DNA of 64,000 nt from Oceanococcus sp041624435 (GTDB lineage Bacteria > Pseudomonadota > Gammaproteobacteria > Nevskiales > Oceanococcaceae), in contig JBFJVB010000002.1 of assembly GCA_041624435.1 (NCBI GenBank), positions 1 through 64,000 on the forward strand, read 5' to 3'. The first letter of the stretch is position 1. Each line of letters starts with the position of its first letter. The notes under the pieces were generated by a model that was not told the DNA's origin, ran no database searches, and saw only the letters and a list, made by a program, of their open reading frames with translations. The position numbers were made by a program, and so were the translations under genes. Below, in pieces: positions 57,318 to 64,000 of the stretch.

Positions 57318-58688
57318 CTAGTGGCCGCCGCGAGCCGCCGCCTCCGGACTGAACATGGCTGGGCGCAAGGGTGTATTCAGGCGCCACCAGTGGTCACTCT
57401 CATTGGTCAGATAGGTGGCTTCGTAATTCCCCGAGGTCAGATCGTGATAGATCGAAGCGCCGCGGTGAAAAGTGCCGGACTCCTGGGAATAGAAGAAGGC
57501 CGCCATATTGGCCCGCCAGAGTTCGCCACGGCCGTCATAATTGTCAGCCCAGATGGTCAGCCAGGTGTCTTCGTCAGCGTAGAGCCGGCGCTTCTTGTAG
57601 ATATGTCGCACGCCGTCTTTCAGGTTGCCTTCGATCACCCAGACCCGATGCAGTTCATAGCGCATATGATCGGGGTTCACCGTGCTGGGCTTGATGATGT
57701 CGTCGTACTTCAACTCCGGGCTATTGAACTCGAAGTTGTGATACGGCACATAGAATTCTTTCTTGCCGATCAAGGTCCAGTTGTATCGCTCCGGTGAACC
57801 GTTGAACAGATAATCATCGTCGACGGTGCGCAGACCGGAAGGCGGCACCGGATAATCGAAACCAACCTCAGGTGCCTTGCGCACGCGGCGAATCCCGGGC
57901 AGGTACTGCCAGGATTGCGTGGCGTCCGATTTGTAATTGTTCGGCTGGTAGCCAACCGCGACAAAACCCTTTTCCCGATCGGGCAGCAGGAAGCCCTGAT
58001 AGAAGAACGCGCTGATATGATCGGTATAGGAGCCGCGTTCATTCGGTTTGGGGTTATTGCCCGGATTCATGGTCATGAAACGCGCCCGTCCCCAGGCGAT
58101 GGTGCCGTTCGCATAGACATCAGCGATATCCATCACGGTTTTTTCGGTCCAGGCGCGGTGCGGGACGATCGCGTTATAGACCGCTTCCAGGCCATTTTTC
58201 GGAAACGGAAAGGGGTGGGCTCCGGAAATGCCGGTGATGCCCAGGCCATCGTCGATGATTTCCGAATTGGCGGCGTTTTTCTTTACCACGTCGCAGACCC
58301 AGTCCACGAAACGGAAATCCCGATGGCTGGGGTAGATGTGCATCTTGTAGGCATCCGGGTATTTCTGCATCAGGGCTTTCTGCCCCGGCGTCATTCGCTC
58401 CGCATACTCGGACATGTTTTGCGCGCTGATCGTGAACAGCGGCTTTTCGTCCTTATAAGGTCCGGGCTCCCAGCCATGTGGTTTGGTCTGCCCTGGCCAG
58501 GTCTTGAACCACTTGCCGGTCCATTCCGCAACCCCGCTTTCGGTGCCCGCGCGTTCCGCCCCCATACAGGTCAACTCATCCCCCCCGAGTTTGGCGATTT
58601 CTTCCGCGGTCGCCTTAGCTGCAGCCTGGGCGGAAATCGCCATGGCCAGCGCGATGCCACCCAGCTTCACCAACGACTTTACTCTCAT
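57318..58688 (-). CDS. DUF1329-family exported protein
   Basis: This 456-residue protein has an N-terminal signal peptide (LVKLGGIALAMAISAQAAAKA). The mature part has DUF1329 features: LGGDELTCMGAERAGTESG, GITGISGAHPFPFPKNGLEA, the repeated Trp/Tyr-rich strands YLPGIRRVRKAPEVGFDYPV and RYELHRVWVIEGNLKDGVRH, then YADEDTWLTIWADNYDGRG. The family forms a LolA/LolB-like half-barrel and is often found beside DUF1302 and RND transporters in lipid- or sterol-degrading bacteria. A DUF1302 gene is 4 kb away. Ribosome site AGGAGAG precedes ATG 58688. Confidence 0.92.
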   Translation of the reverse strand: MRVKSLVKLGGIALAMAISAQAAAKATAEEIAKLGGDELTCMGAERAGTESGVAEWTGKWFKTWPGQTKPHGWEPGPYKDEKPLFTISAQNMSEYAERMTPGQKALMQKYPDAYKMHIYPSHRDFRFVDWVCDVVKKNAANSEIIDDGLGITGISGAHPFPFPKNGLEAVYNAIVPHRAWTEKTVMDIADVYANGTIAWGRARFMTMNPGNNPKPNERGSYTDHISAFFYQGFLLPDREKGFVAVGYQPNNYKSDATQSWQYLPGIRRVRKAPEVGFDYPVPPSGLRTVDDDYLFNGSPERYNWTLIGKKEFYVPYHNFEFNSPELKYDDIIKPSTVNPDHMRYELHRVWVIEGNLKDGVRHIYKKRRLYADEDTWLTIWADNYDGRGELWRANMAAFFYSQESGTFHRGASIYHDLTSGNYEATYLTNESDHWWRLNTPLRPAMFSPEAAARGGH

Positions 58689-58728
58689 TAAATCTCTCCT
58701 CAGCACGCTCATTATTATCGACCAACGC

Positions 58729-59211
58729 CTAACGATAGTCGTCCAGGAAGGAGATTGCGACCTCCAGTTCCTTTTCCGCCTTTTCGTCCATGTCTGCGGC
58801 GATGAATTTCTCCAGCACCCCGGCCCCCATTGGGAGTTTGGCCTTGATGTCCCAGTCGTAAACTATTTCGCAACTTTCTTCGTTACTTTCGAATCGTGCG
58901 GTGCATTCCAGGGCCAATGGCACGCCCTGCGTCGTCACTTCGACCCAACCGGTTTGATTCACCAGATCCCAGTTTTCATTGTTCACCACGACCGTGGTTT
59001 TCGGCAGTATCCTGGCCGCGATGCCGGAGACCTGCATGGGAATGAACCGTCTGGCCTTCAGACGGGTACTGGCCGGCGACTGCGCAAAGTCCAGAATCTC
59101 GAACTCGATTCCCAGCGCGGTCAGTTTGTTTCGCTGATAGCCCAGATCGCTGAACATCTTCAACACCACGCCCGCTGGGGCGGGATAACTCGCCCGCTGT
59201 TGATGCTTCAT
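58729..59211 (-). CDS. DUF2505-like SRPBCC lipid-binding-fold protein
   Basis: This 160-residue cytoplasmic protein begins MKHQQRASYPAPAGVVLKMF. Alternating strands follow (TALGIEFEILDFAQ, ILPKTTVVVNNENWDLVNQT, ALECTARFESNEESCEIVYD, WDIKAKLPMGAG) and a long C-terminal helix (LEKFIAADMDEKAEKELEVA). This is the SRPBCC fold of the DUF2505 type, which forms a hydrophobic cavity. Ligand is unknown. It lies 40 bp upstream of the DUF1329 gene and is probably co-transcribed with it. Confidence 0.75.
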   Translation of the reverse strand: MKHQQRASYPAPAGVVLKMFSDLGYQRNKLTALGIEFEILDFAQSPASTRLKARRFIPMQVSGIAARILPKTTVVVNNENWDLVNQTGWVEVTTQGVPLALECTARFESNEESCEIVYDWDIKAKLPMGAGVLEKFIAADMDEKAEKELEVAISFLDDYR

Positions 59212-59248
59212 TCCCCCACCCTCAGAACTCGCTCACGCTTTAGCTTAA

Positions 59249-59413
59249 CTAGTCTTCGTACAGTTCAAAAGAATCTTTGGGTGAACCGCACTCCGGACAC
59301 TCCCAATCCTCCGGCAGATCCTCAAACCGCGTGCCGGGTGCAATATCATCGTCGGGCAATCCCAGCGCTTCGTCATAAACAAAACCGCAAATGACGCAGA
59401 CCCATTTCTTCAT
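59249..59413 (-). CDS. Rubredoxin
   Basis: This 54-residue rubredoxin has the four iron-binding Cys in KKWVCVICGFVYDEALG and EDWECPECGSPKDSFELYED. It is a one-electron carrier. In hydrocarbon degraders rubredoxins of this kind serve the alkane hydroxylase AlkB, fed by a rubredoxin reductase like the one at 48913-50136. No alkB is in the window. The start is ATG 59413, which gives the standard length. Confidence 0.97.
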   Translation of the reverse strand: MKKWVCVICGFVYDEALGLPDDDIAPGTRFEDLPEDWECPECGSPKDSFELYED

Positions 59414-59562
59414 TGCTTTACTCTGTACGAACAATTCTCAAAGCGCGTCGCAATCCCAGGCGCCGAGCCAGCTAAGCGGCACGGTCAAACCTCGACCTGC
59501 CAGCCGTAAACGTTCAATGTCACAAATTCAGGCCGCTGACGAATCGTCCACTTGGGTGAGCC

Positions 59563-61014
59563 TCAAGGGCCACTGGACTCCTGCCAAATGGGTTTTCCCG
59601 AGCTCAGGCTCAAGCGACAGCCGACCTCGGCCAGATTCCGCCGGGCCAGTTCCCAGCTGCGGTCGAGCAAGACCAGATCAGCCTTCTGGCCACACTGCAG
59701 TCGCCTGCGGGGACGACCGGGCTGCAGCAGATCGCCGGTATACAGGAACAAGGCGTCCTCCGGCGTCAGCGCTTCGGCCTTGCCCAGGCAAGCGCCGTCG
59801 CGTGTGAGGCGTGACACTGCCGCCGCCATGCCCAGCCAGGGATTGAGCGAACCATAGGGGGCGTCGGAACTTCCGGCCAGCCCCACCCCGGCATCACGCA
59901 AGCCGCGCAGCCGATACAACCACGGGCGATCGTCCGCGCAGACATCACGCCGATAGCGATCACCCCGTTCGGCTATGAAAACCGGCTGGGTGACGACGCT
60001 CAAGCCCAGCTCAAGCAAACTGCCCAGCAGCTCGTCCGGGCACACCCCGGCATGCTCGATTCGATCTCCCGCCTGGCTGCCACAGTCACGCAGCAGGGCC
60101 AGCGCATACACCAGTTCGGTCCGGCTCACACAATGAAACGCGACGGGGCGGCCGTGCGCGTGGCTGCGCCGGATCGCATCCGCGCAGCAGCCGAAATCCG
60201 GCAACGCGGATTCCAGCAGGTGGAATTTATGCGCCCCGATGCGCAAGCCATCGGGCCAAGCCGGCTCTTTCTGTTGAGAAAAGGCCTGGTCCAGGCTGGC
60301 ATTGCCCATCATCAGAACCTGCTGAAGCAAAGCACCGCTGCGCACTTGCGCGCGCAGCCCGGACAGCGCCGCGGCATCATTGGCAGGGCTGGTATCGGTT
60401 AGACCAACCACGCCAAAGCTGGCCAGCCGACGCGACACCTCGGCCAGGTCCGGCGGCGTGGCCGACAGCCTGGATCGCAGCCAGGCATCGGCCTCGTAGA
60501 GACGCCCGGTGGGCTGTCCCTTGAGTCGCTCCCAGGGCCCCTCGCCCAGCAGGGCCATCGCCCGCGAATTCAGGCACCACAGCCGTCCTCCGGCGTGCTG
60601 GATCCGCACCGGAACATCCCCACGCCACTCGTCCAGCAAGGCGCAATCCAGTTCTCCGGCGATGCTGGGATGATAATCGACGCCCCGGATCCAGCCCGTG
60701 GCGTCCGGCGTGCGTTGCCTCAGCGCGGACTGAAGCTCAGCTCGCGTGTTGACCTGCGGCGGGCCGCAGCGCAGCGATCGGGCTGCGGCCGCACTGGCGA
60801 ACAGGTGCAGGTGATGGTCCCGCAACCCCGGGATCAGGGCGTGACCGTGTGCCTCGATCCGACTGGCCCCCGGCGCCGTCAGATCTGGCTCCAGAGCCTT
60901 GATGTGGCCATCTGCGATCAGTACATCCGTGGACGTTCCGTCCAGCAAGGTCGCGTTCCGGATCAGCAATGGGGAGGCGCTCGAATGGGCCTGATCAGCG
61001 GCGGTCTGTTTCAC
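59563..61014 (-). CDS. Amidohydrolase-family protein (Amidohydro_3, YtcJ-like)
   Basis: This 483-residue protein has the composite metal site of the amidohydrolase superfamily. HALIPGLRDHHLHLFASAAA carries the HxH pair. FHCVSRTELVYALALL, GDRIEHAGVCPDELLG and AGSSDAPYGSLNPWLGMAAA with the catalytic Asp follow. LLIRNATLLDGTSTDVLIAD is the typical N-terminal beta sandwich. I start at GTG 61014, as no ATG is placed well and the frame upstream of it is not protein-like. The substrate (an amide, imide or ester) is unknown. It is divergent from the SRPBCC gene at 61095. Confidence 0.85.
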   Translation of the reverse strand: MKQTAADQAHSSASPLLIRNATLLDGTSTDVLIADGHIKALEPDLTAPGASRIEAHGHALIPGLRDHHLHLFASAAAARSLRCGPPQVNTRAELQSALRQRTPDATGWIRGVDYHPSIAGELDCALLDEWRGDVPVRIQHAGGRLWCLNSRAMALLGEGPWERLKGQPTGRLYEADAWLRSRLSATPPDLAEVSRRLASFGVVGLTDTSPANDAAALSGLRAQVRSGALLQQVLMMGNASLDQAFSQQKEPAWPDGLRIGAHKFHLLESALPDFGCCADAIRRSHAHGRPVAFHCVSRTELVYALALLRDCGSQAGDRIEHAGVCPDELLGSLLELGLSVVTQPVFIAERGDRYRRDVCADDRPWLYRLRGLRDAGVGLAGSSDAPYGSLNPWLGMAAAVSRLTRDGACLGKAEALTPEDALFLYTGDLLQPGRPRRRLQCGQKADLVLLDRSWELARRNLAEVGCRLSLSSGKPIWQESSGP

Positions 61015-61094
61015 CCCGGGGAGTGTAAGGGATGACCGTCCGCAACGCCGCTGTTCGATGCCATAATCGAAGTTTTTTGCAAAGAGAATGCGGC

Positions 61095-61574
61095 ATGTCT
61101 TCCAGCTCCATCGCAGAGATTCGCCGGCTCGATCAGGGCCTGTGTGAAATTCACGTCCAGCAGCGCTACGCCGCACCGCGCGACAAGGTCTTCGCATTCT
61201 TCGCAGTGCACGAAAATCTGATGCTGGTGTTCAATAATCAGATTCGACGCATTCAGGACGCGCCTGCCGGCGACAATCCCAATGGTCTGGGTTCGGTTCG
61301 CAGTATCACGATGGGACCGGGCTTGAGCTTCGAAGAACGCATCGAAACCTTCGTCGACAATGAACTGATCGAATACCGCGTCACAAAAGGATCGCCGGTC
61401 AAGAACCATTTGGGACAAATGCGCTTTGCGGATGATCCCCAGGGTACGGTTTTCGACTACCGCATCCGCCTCCAGGGACGCATTCCGGGCACCACCTGCC
61501 TGATCGCGTTCATCATGCGCCGCGCGCTGAGCCAGGGCCTGTCCCGGGTTCAGGCCCAGATCGAAGCCGCTTAA
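61095..61574 (+). CDS. SRPBCC-fold (polyketide-cyclase-like) protein
   Basis: This 159-residue protein has the SRPBCC pattern: EIHVQQRYAAPRDKVFAFFA near the N-terminus, NGLGSVRSITMGPGLSFEER, ETFVDNELIEYRVTKGSPV, then GTVFDYRIRLQGRIPG and a C-terminal helix (ALSQGLSRVQAQIEAA). Such proteins bind or modify small hydrophobic ligands. It is followed one base later by the voltage-sensor-like gene, so the two are co-translated. Function is unknown. Confidence 0.78.
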   Translation: MSSSSIAEIRRLDQGLCEIHVQQRYAAPRDKVFAFFAVHENLMLVFNNQIRRIQDAPAGDNPNGLGSVRSITMGPGLSFEERIETFVDNELIEYRVTKGSPVKNHLGQMRFADDPQGTVFDYRIRLQGRIPGTTCLIAFIMRRALSQGLSRVQAQIEAA

Positions 61575-61575
61575 C

Positions 61576-62622
61576 ATGCCGCCATCGGACACCCAGGCAG
61601 CGGCGGCTCATCGCTGGTCTGAACGCTGGGGCCTGGCAGGGCTGATTCTCGATCTCCTGATGATCGCTCTGGTCATCATCAACCTGAGCTGGATTGTTTT
61701 CGATGCCGCCTGGTCGACCGCCGAGCTGCGCTACCTGATGGGCTGGGTACTGCCCCAGGACTGGCTACAGAACTACGCGGTCGTGCATGAACACTTCTAT
61801 CGTATCGATCTGATTTTCGTCGGCATATTTCTAACCGAATTCAGTTTGCGCTGGTTCGAGGCCGTGTGGAAGCGCTACTACAGCTTCTGGTTCGCCTACC
61901 CCATTTTGCATTGGTACGACATCCTGGGCTGCATTCCGGTCGCCGGACTGCGCTGGCTGCGCATTCTCCGGGTCTTCGCCGTTTTGCTGCGGCTGCAGCG
62001 TCTGGGGCTGATCGATTACACGCAGTGGACCCTGTATCGTCTGGGGCAGCGCCTGTACGGCATCCTGATGGAGGAAATCTCCGATCGCGTCGTCATCCGG
62101 GTGCTGAGCGGCGTGCAGGCCGAAATCAGCGCCTCGCACAAGATGGAACAGCAGATTCTGGCGCAGGTCATCGCGCCCCGACAGCAGGTGATCGCCGACG
62201 CCTTGCGCAGTCGGTTGATTCACGTCGGCCAGCGCACCTACGCCGCAGCCCGTGAGGACTTGCACCAGTTCATCACCGACACGGTCAGCAAGGCCGTCCA
62301 CGAGAATCGCGAGATCAAGCGCATCGACAAGATTCCGGTGGTCGGCGGAAGGGCCGGCAAACTGCTGGATCATGCCATCACCGACATCGTCTGCCGGGTC
62401 ATCGATGAGTTATCCGGCCGACTGTCCAGCGCCGAGTTCGAGGTTCTGTTCAACGAAATTTGCGGCGCGATTCTGGCCGCAATGGTTTCGGCAGCCGAGC
62501 AATCCGATGGCGCAGACCAGCTGACCCAGGCCGTCAATGACATGCTGGAACTGATCAAGACGCAGGTGGCGCAGCGCCGTTGGCTGGACGATTTCGAGGC
62601 GCAGCCGGCGGCTTCGCCCTGA
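61576..62622 (+). CDS. Voltage-sensor-like membrane protein without a pore domain
   Basis: This is a 348-residue protein. Residues 18-145 resemble a four-helix voltage sensor. S1-like is ILDLLMIALVIINLSWIVF, S2-like is YRIDLIFVGIFLTEFSLRWF with acidic and Arg residues, and S3-like is FWFAYPILHWYDILGCIPVA with an Asp. S4-like is LRWLRILRVFAVLLRLQRLG, with Arg at 126, 129, 132, 139 and 142. No pore helix or selectivity filter follows; the remaining 200 residues are soluble and helical. It could be a voltage- or lipid-sensing protein, a proton channel, or a divergent ion-channel relative. It is coupled to the SRPBCC gene upstream. Confidence 0.7.
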   Translation: MPPSDTQAAAAHRWSERWGLAGLILDLLMIALVIINLSWIVFDAAWSTAELRYLMGWVLPQDWLQNYAVVHEHFYRIDLIFVGIFLTEFSLRWFEAVWKRYYSFWFAYPILHWYDILGCIPVAGLRWLRILRVFAVLLRLQRLGLIDYTQWTLYRLGQRLYGILMEEISDRVVIRVLSGVQAEISASHKMEQQILAQVIAPRQQVIADALRSRLIHVGQRTYAAAREDLHQFITDTVSKAVHENREIKRIDKIPVVGGRAGKLLDHAITDIVCRVIDELSGRLSSAEFEVLFNEICGAILAAMVSAAEQSDGADQLTQAVNDMLELIKTQVAQRRWLDDFEAQPAASP

Positions 62623-62630
62623 GCCACCTT

Positions 62631-63869
62631 CTACTGCAGGCAATGCGCCACCACGTTGCGCATCGGCACGGAGATCAGGTGTCCGCCGCCGCCGCTGTAA
62701 CTGGCCCAGGCTACCAGCGCCGCATGCAAGCCGGTGAGAGGATCGGCGATGGCATCGCCACAGATCACCCGTTCACCGCTGCGTTGATGAATCAGCGCAG
62801 ACAAGCCCGCCGCCACCGCGGCGTCATCGCCAAACGCCACCCAGTCCGCTTCCGGATCGCTGCGACCATAGCCGGTGATGCTCACCCAGCTCAGGCCGGG
62901 ATGCTGCTGCACCAGACTCTGGGCGTCGATGCCCAGCTGGCGCAAGGCGCGTGGCCGAAACGCTTCGACCACGATATCCGCGCGGGCGACTTCGGCCAGA
63001 AAACGCGCGCGATCTGAGTCCTGAGCCAGGTCCAGAGACAGCTCGTCCTTGCCCGCGTTCAAGGCGTGGAAAAACCCCGGGGGCCCGTTTCGCGCGCCAT
63101 CGGGCCGCCCGGGATGTTCGATCTTGCACACCTGGGCACCGGCCTGGCGAAGCAACTGGGTGCATAGCGGCCCGGCCCACAAGGCGGTCAGATCCAGCAC
63201 CCGAGGCGCGCTCGGCGATGCCCCGCCACGCGGCGTGCCGCCAGCCTCTAGCTGATACCAGGCAGGAGCAGGCTGCTGCGGCAATTGATCCAGGGCCACC
63301 GGCAAGCCCAACCAGCGGGCACGTTCCAGCAGACTTGCGCAGGAGCGGGCGCGCATTGCCGCCGCCACGGCTGACCAATCGCTGACCCCCTCTGCCTCCA
63401 GCCAGGCCGGCAACATGGCCCAATCGTCTTCACGGGCTAGATTCACTGCCAGCCAGCCATCGGCGCAGGCCAGCAAGCGACAGCTGCCCCCCGGGGCCAC
63501 CGCCCCCTGTCGACGCAGCGGGTGGGTCAGGCGGCGAATGCCGAGCAGTCGGCGCCCCAGCCAGGCAATGCGCCGCTCGGCGGGCAGCAGGGCATTGAGC
63601 GCCTGCATCACCCCATCGGCATGGCTGGCCAGCGGCAAGTCGCAGCGCAGCGGCGGTCCGTTTGCCGGTCCGCACAGGCCGGCCAAACCGCTATCCTGCC
63701 AGGCCTGTTCGGGACTCAGATCCAGCCGCACCGATCTTCCGGCTGTGGTCATTTCCAGCTCCGCGCCCAGGCTGCGCAGACATCGACCAGCATAGCGACT
63801 GGCCGCTCCTGCATCGGTCCAGGCGAACTGACGACCCGCAAGCGGCGCCGCCGGAGTTGCGGCGCGCAT
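62631..63869 (-). CDS. Class III CoA-transferase-like protein with inverted domain order
   Basis: This is a 412-residue protein of the CaiB/BaiF family. The canonical N-terminal CoA-binding lobe (VLDLTALWAGPLCTQLLRQA, KIEHPGRPDG, LSLDLAQDSDRARFLAEVAR, IVVEAFRPRALRQLGI, VSITGYGRSDPEADW) begins only at about residue 225. The chain then stops where the family's second half should start. The first 220 residues contain what looks like that second half (LLACADGWLAVNLAREDDWA) after a degenerate copy of the N-lobe. This suggests permutation or a remnant of a tandem fusion. It may move CoA between acyl groups; activity is uncertain. It follows the right-edge gene by 5 bp. Confidence 0.75.
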   Translation of the reverse strand: MRAATPAAPLAGRQFAWTDAGAASRYAGRCLRSLGAELEMTTAGRSVRLDLSPEQAWQDSGLAGLCGPANGPPLRCDLPLASHADGVMQALNALLPAERRIAWLGRRLLGIRRLTHPLRRQGAVAPGGSCRLLACADGWLAVNLAREDDWAMLPAWLEAEGVSDWSAVAAAMRARSCASLLERARWLGLPVALDQLPQQPAPAWYQLEAGGTPRGGASPSAPRVLDLTALWAGPLCTQLLRQAGAQVCKIEHPGRPDGARNGPPGFFHALNAGKDELSLDLAQDSDRARFLAEVARADIVVEAFRPRALRQLGIDAQSLVQQHPGLSWVSITGYGRSDPEADWVAFGDDAAVAAGLSALIHQRSGERVICGDAIADPLTGLHAALVAWASYSGGGGHLISVPMRNVVAHCLQ

Positions 63870-63874
63870 TTCGC

Positions 63875-64000
63875 TCAGCGCCCGCCTGCCTCACCCTGGG
63901 CGTAGGGCTTGAGCGGCGGCTCTGCATAACTGGAGTGGAACTGGGGCGGCACCGAGGCGAAAAAACCACCGCCTGCACTGAACAGGCCCGGTACGGCGGT
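63875..64000 (-). CDS. Partial CDS at the right edge (C-terminus only)
   Basis: On the minus strand a frame enters from the window edge and ends at TGA 63875-63877, five bases before the CoA-transferase start. The 41 visible residues include VPGLFSAGGGFFASVPPQF and YAEPPLKPYAQGEAGGR, a glycine- and proline-rich tail. This is too little to name a family. The tight spacing indicates an operon with the CoA-transferase-like gene. Confidence 0.55.
   Translation of the reverse strand, partial: TAVPGLFSAGGGFFASVPPQFHSSYAEPPLKPYAQGEAGGR

Noticed and set aside
1..64000. CRISPR arrays, insertion sequences, rRNA or prophage genes
   Set aside because: No regular spaced repeats, transposase motifs, rRNA segments or phage structural genes were seen.

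Overview
The window is a dense, GC-rich bacterial chromosome segment. The conserved block folP-glmM-tpiA-secG-tRNA-Leu, the PomA/PomB-type stator, the wax-ester synthase and the DUF1302/DUF1329 proteins point to a gammaproteobacterium. It is probably an aerobic lipid, hydrocarbon or terpene degrader of the Nevskiales/Xanthomonadales type. That placement is inference from gene content, not a phylogeny.

Left end (1-2400): the tail of an integron cassette array. Three homologous attC sites of about 98 bp separate a truncated membrane-protein cassette, a cupin+GNAT cassette and a solo HicB cassette. A vapBC toxin-antitoxin pair follows on the opposite strand, and its toxin stop codon lies inside the last attC core. 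About 430 bp without a recognisable gene lead to the terminator of the housekeeping operon.

2831-28269: core and metabolic genes. Minus strand: grxD, folP, glmM, tpiA, secG, tRNA-Leu(GAG). Then sodB, argF, nadC, a MetC-like lyase, a phosphodiesterase, an alpha/beta hydrolase, sppA, and ahpC-trxB behind a candidate OxyR-controlled promoter. Next come a long-chain-type acyl-CoA dehydrogenase, a degenerate GGDEF protein, a lipoprotein, an ECF sigma/anti-sigma operon ending in a TPR/beta-barrel protein, a NarK-type transporter, a metallo-hydrolase/DUF442/peroxiredoxin operon, the flagellar stator genes pomAB and a PECR-like reductase.

27421-38606: a divergent gene cluster resembling acyclic-terpene utilisation (Atu). 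Leftward: an SDR, a crotonase-like protein with permuted domain order, an isovaleryl/citronellyl-type acyl-CoA dehydrogenase and a PECR-like SDR. Rightward: an AtuE-like hydratase, AtuA, a TetR regulator, and a geranyl-CoA/methylcrotonyl-CoA-type carboxylase. Its alpha subunit is split into separate biotin carboxylase and biotin-carrier genes, followed by the carboxyltransferase. Two near-identical 15-bp motifs flank the divergent promoter region and are candidate TetR operators. The inferred route is citronellyl-CoA-like substrate, dehydrogenation, gamma-carboxylation, hydration, then cleavage.

38624-54742: tandem DUF1631 paralogues, a YaiL-like protein, SixA phosphatase, a CofD/YvcK-like protein, an HSL-family esterase translationally coupled to a PrpE-like synthetase, an SDR next to a PTPS-like enzyme, a ferredoxin/rubredoxin reductase, WS/DGAT wax-ester synthase, a DUF1302 outer-membrane protein and a flavin reductase fused to a MarR-like domain.

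54881-64000: a leftward run of SRPBCC, DUF1329, SDR and aldehyde dehydrogenase genes with a clear internal terminator, a rubredoxin, an amidohydrolase, another SRPBCC protein coupled to a voltage-sensor-like membrane protein that lacks a pore, and a class III CoA-transferase-like protein with inverted domain order. A gene running off the right edge precedes the latter.
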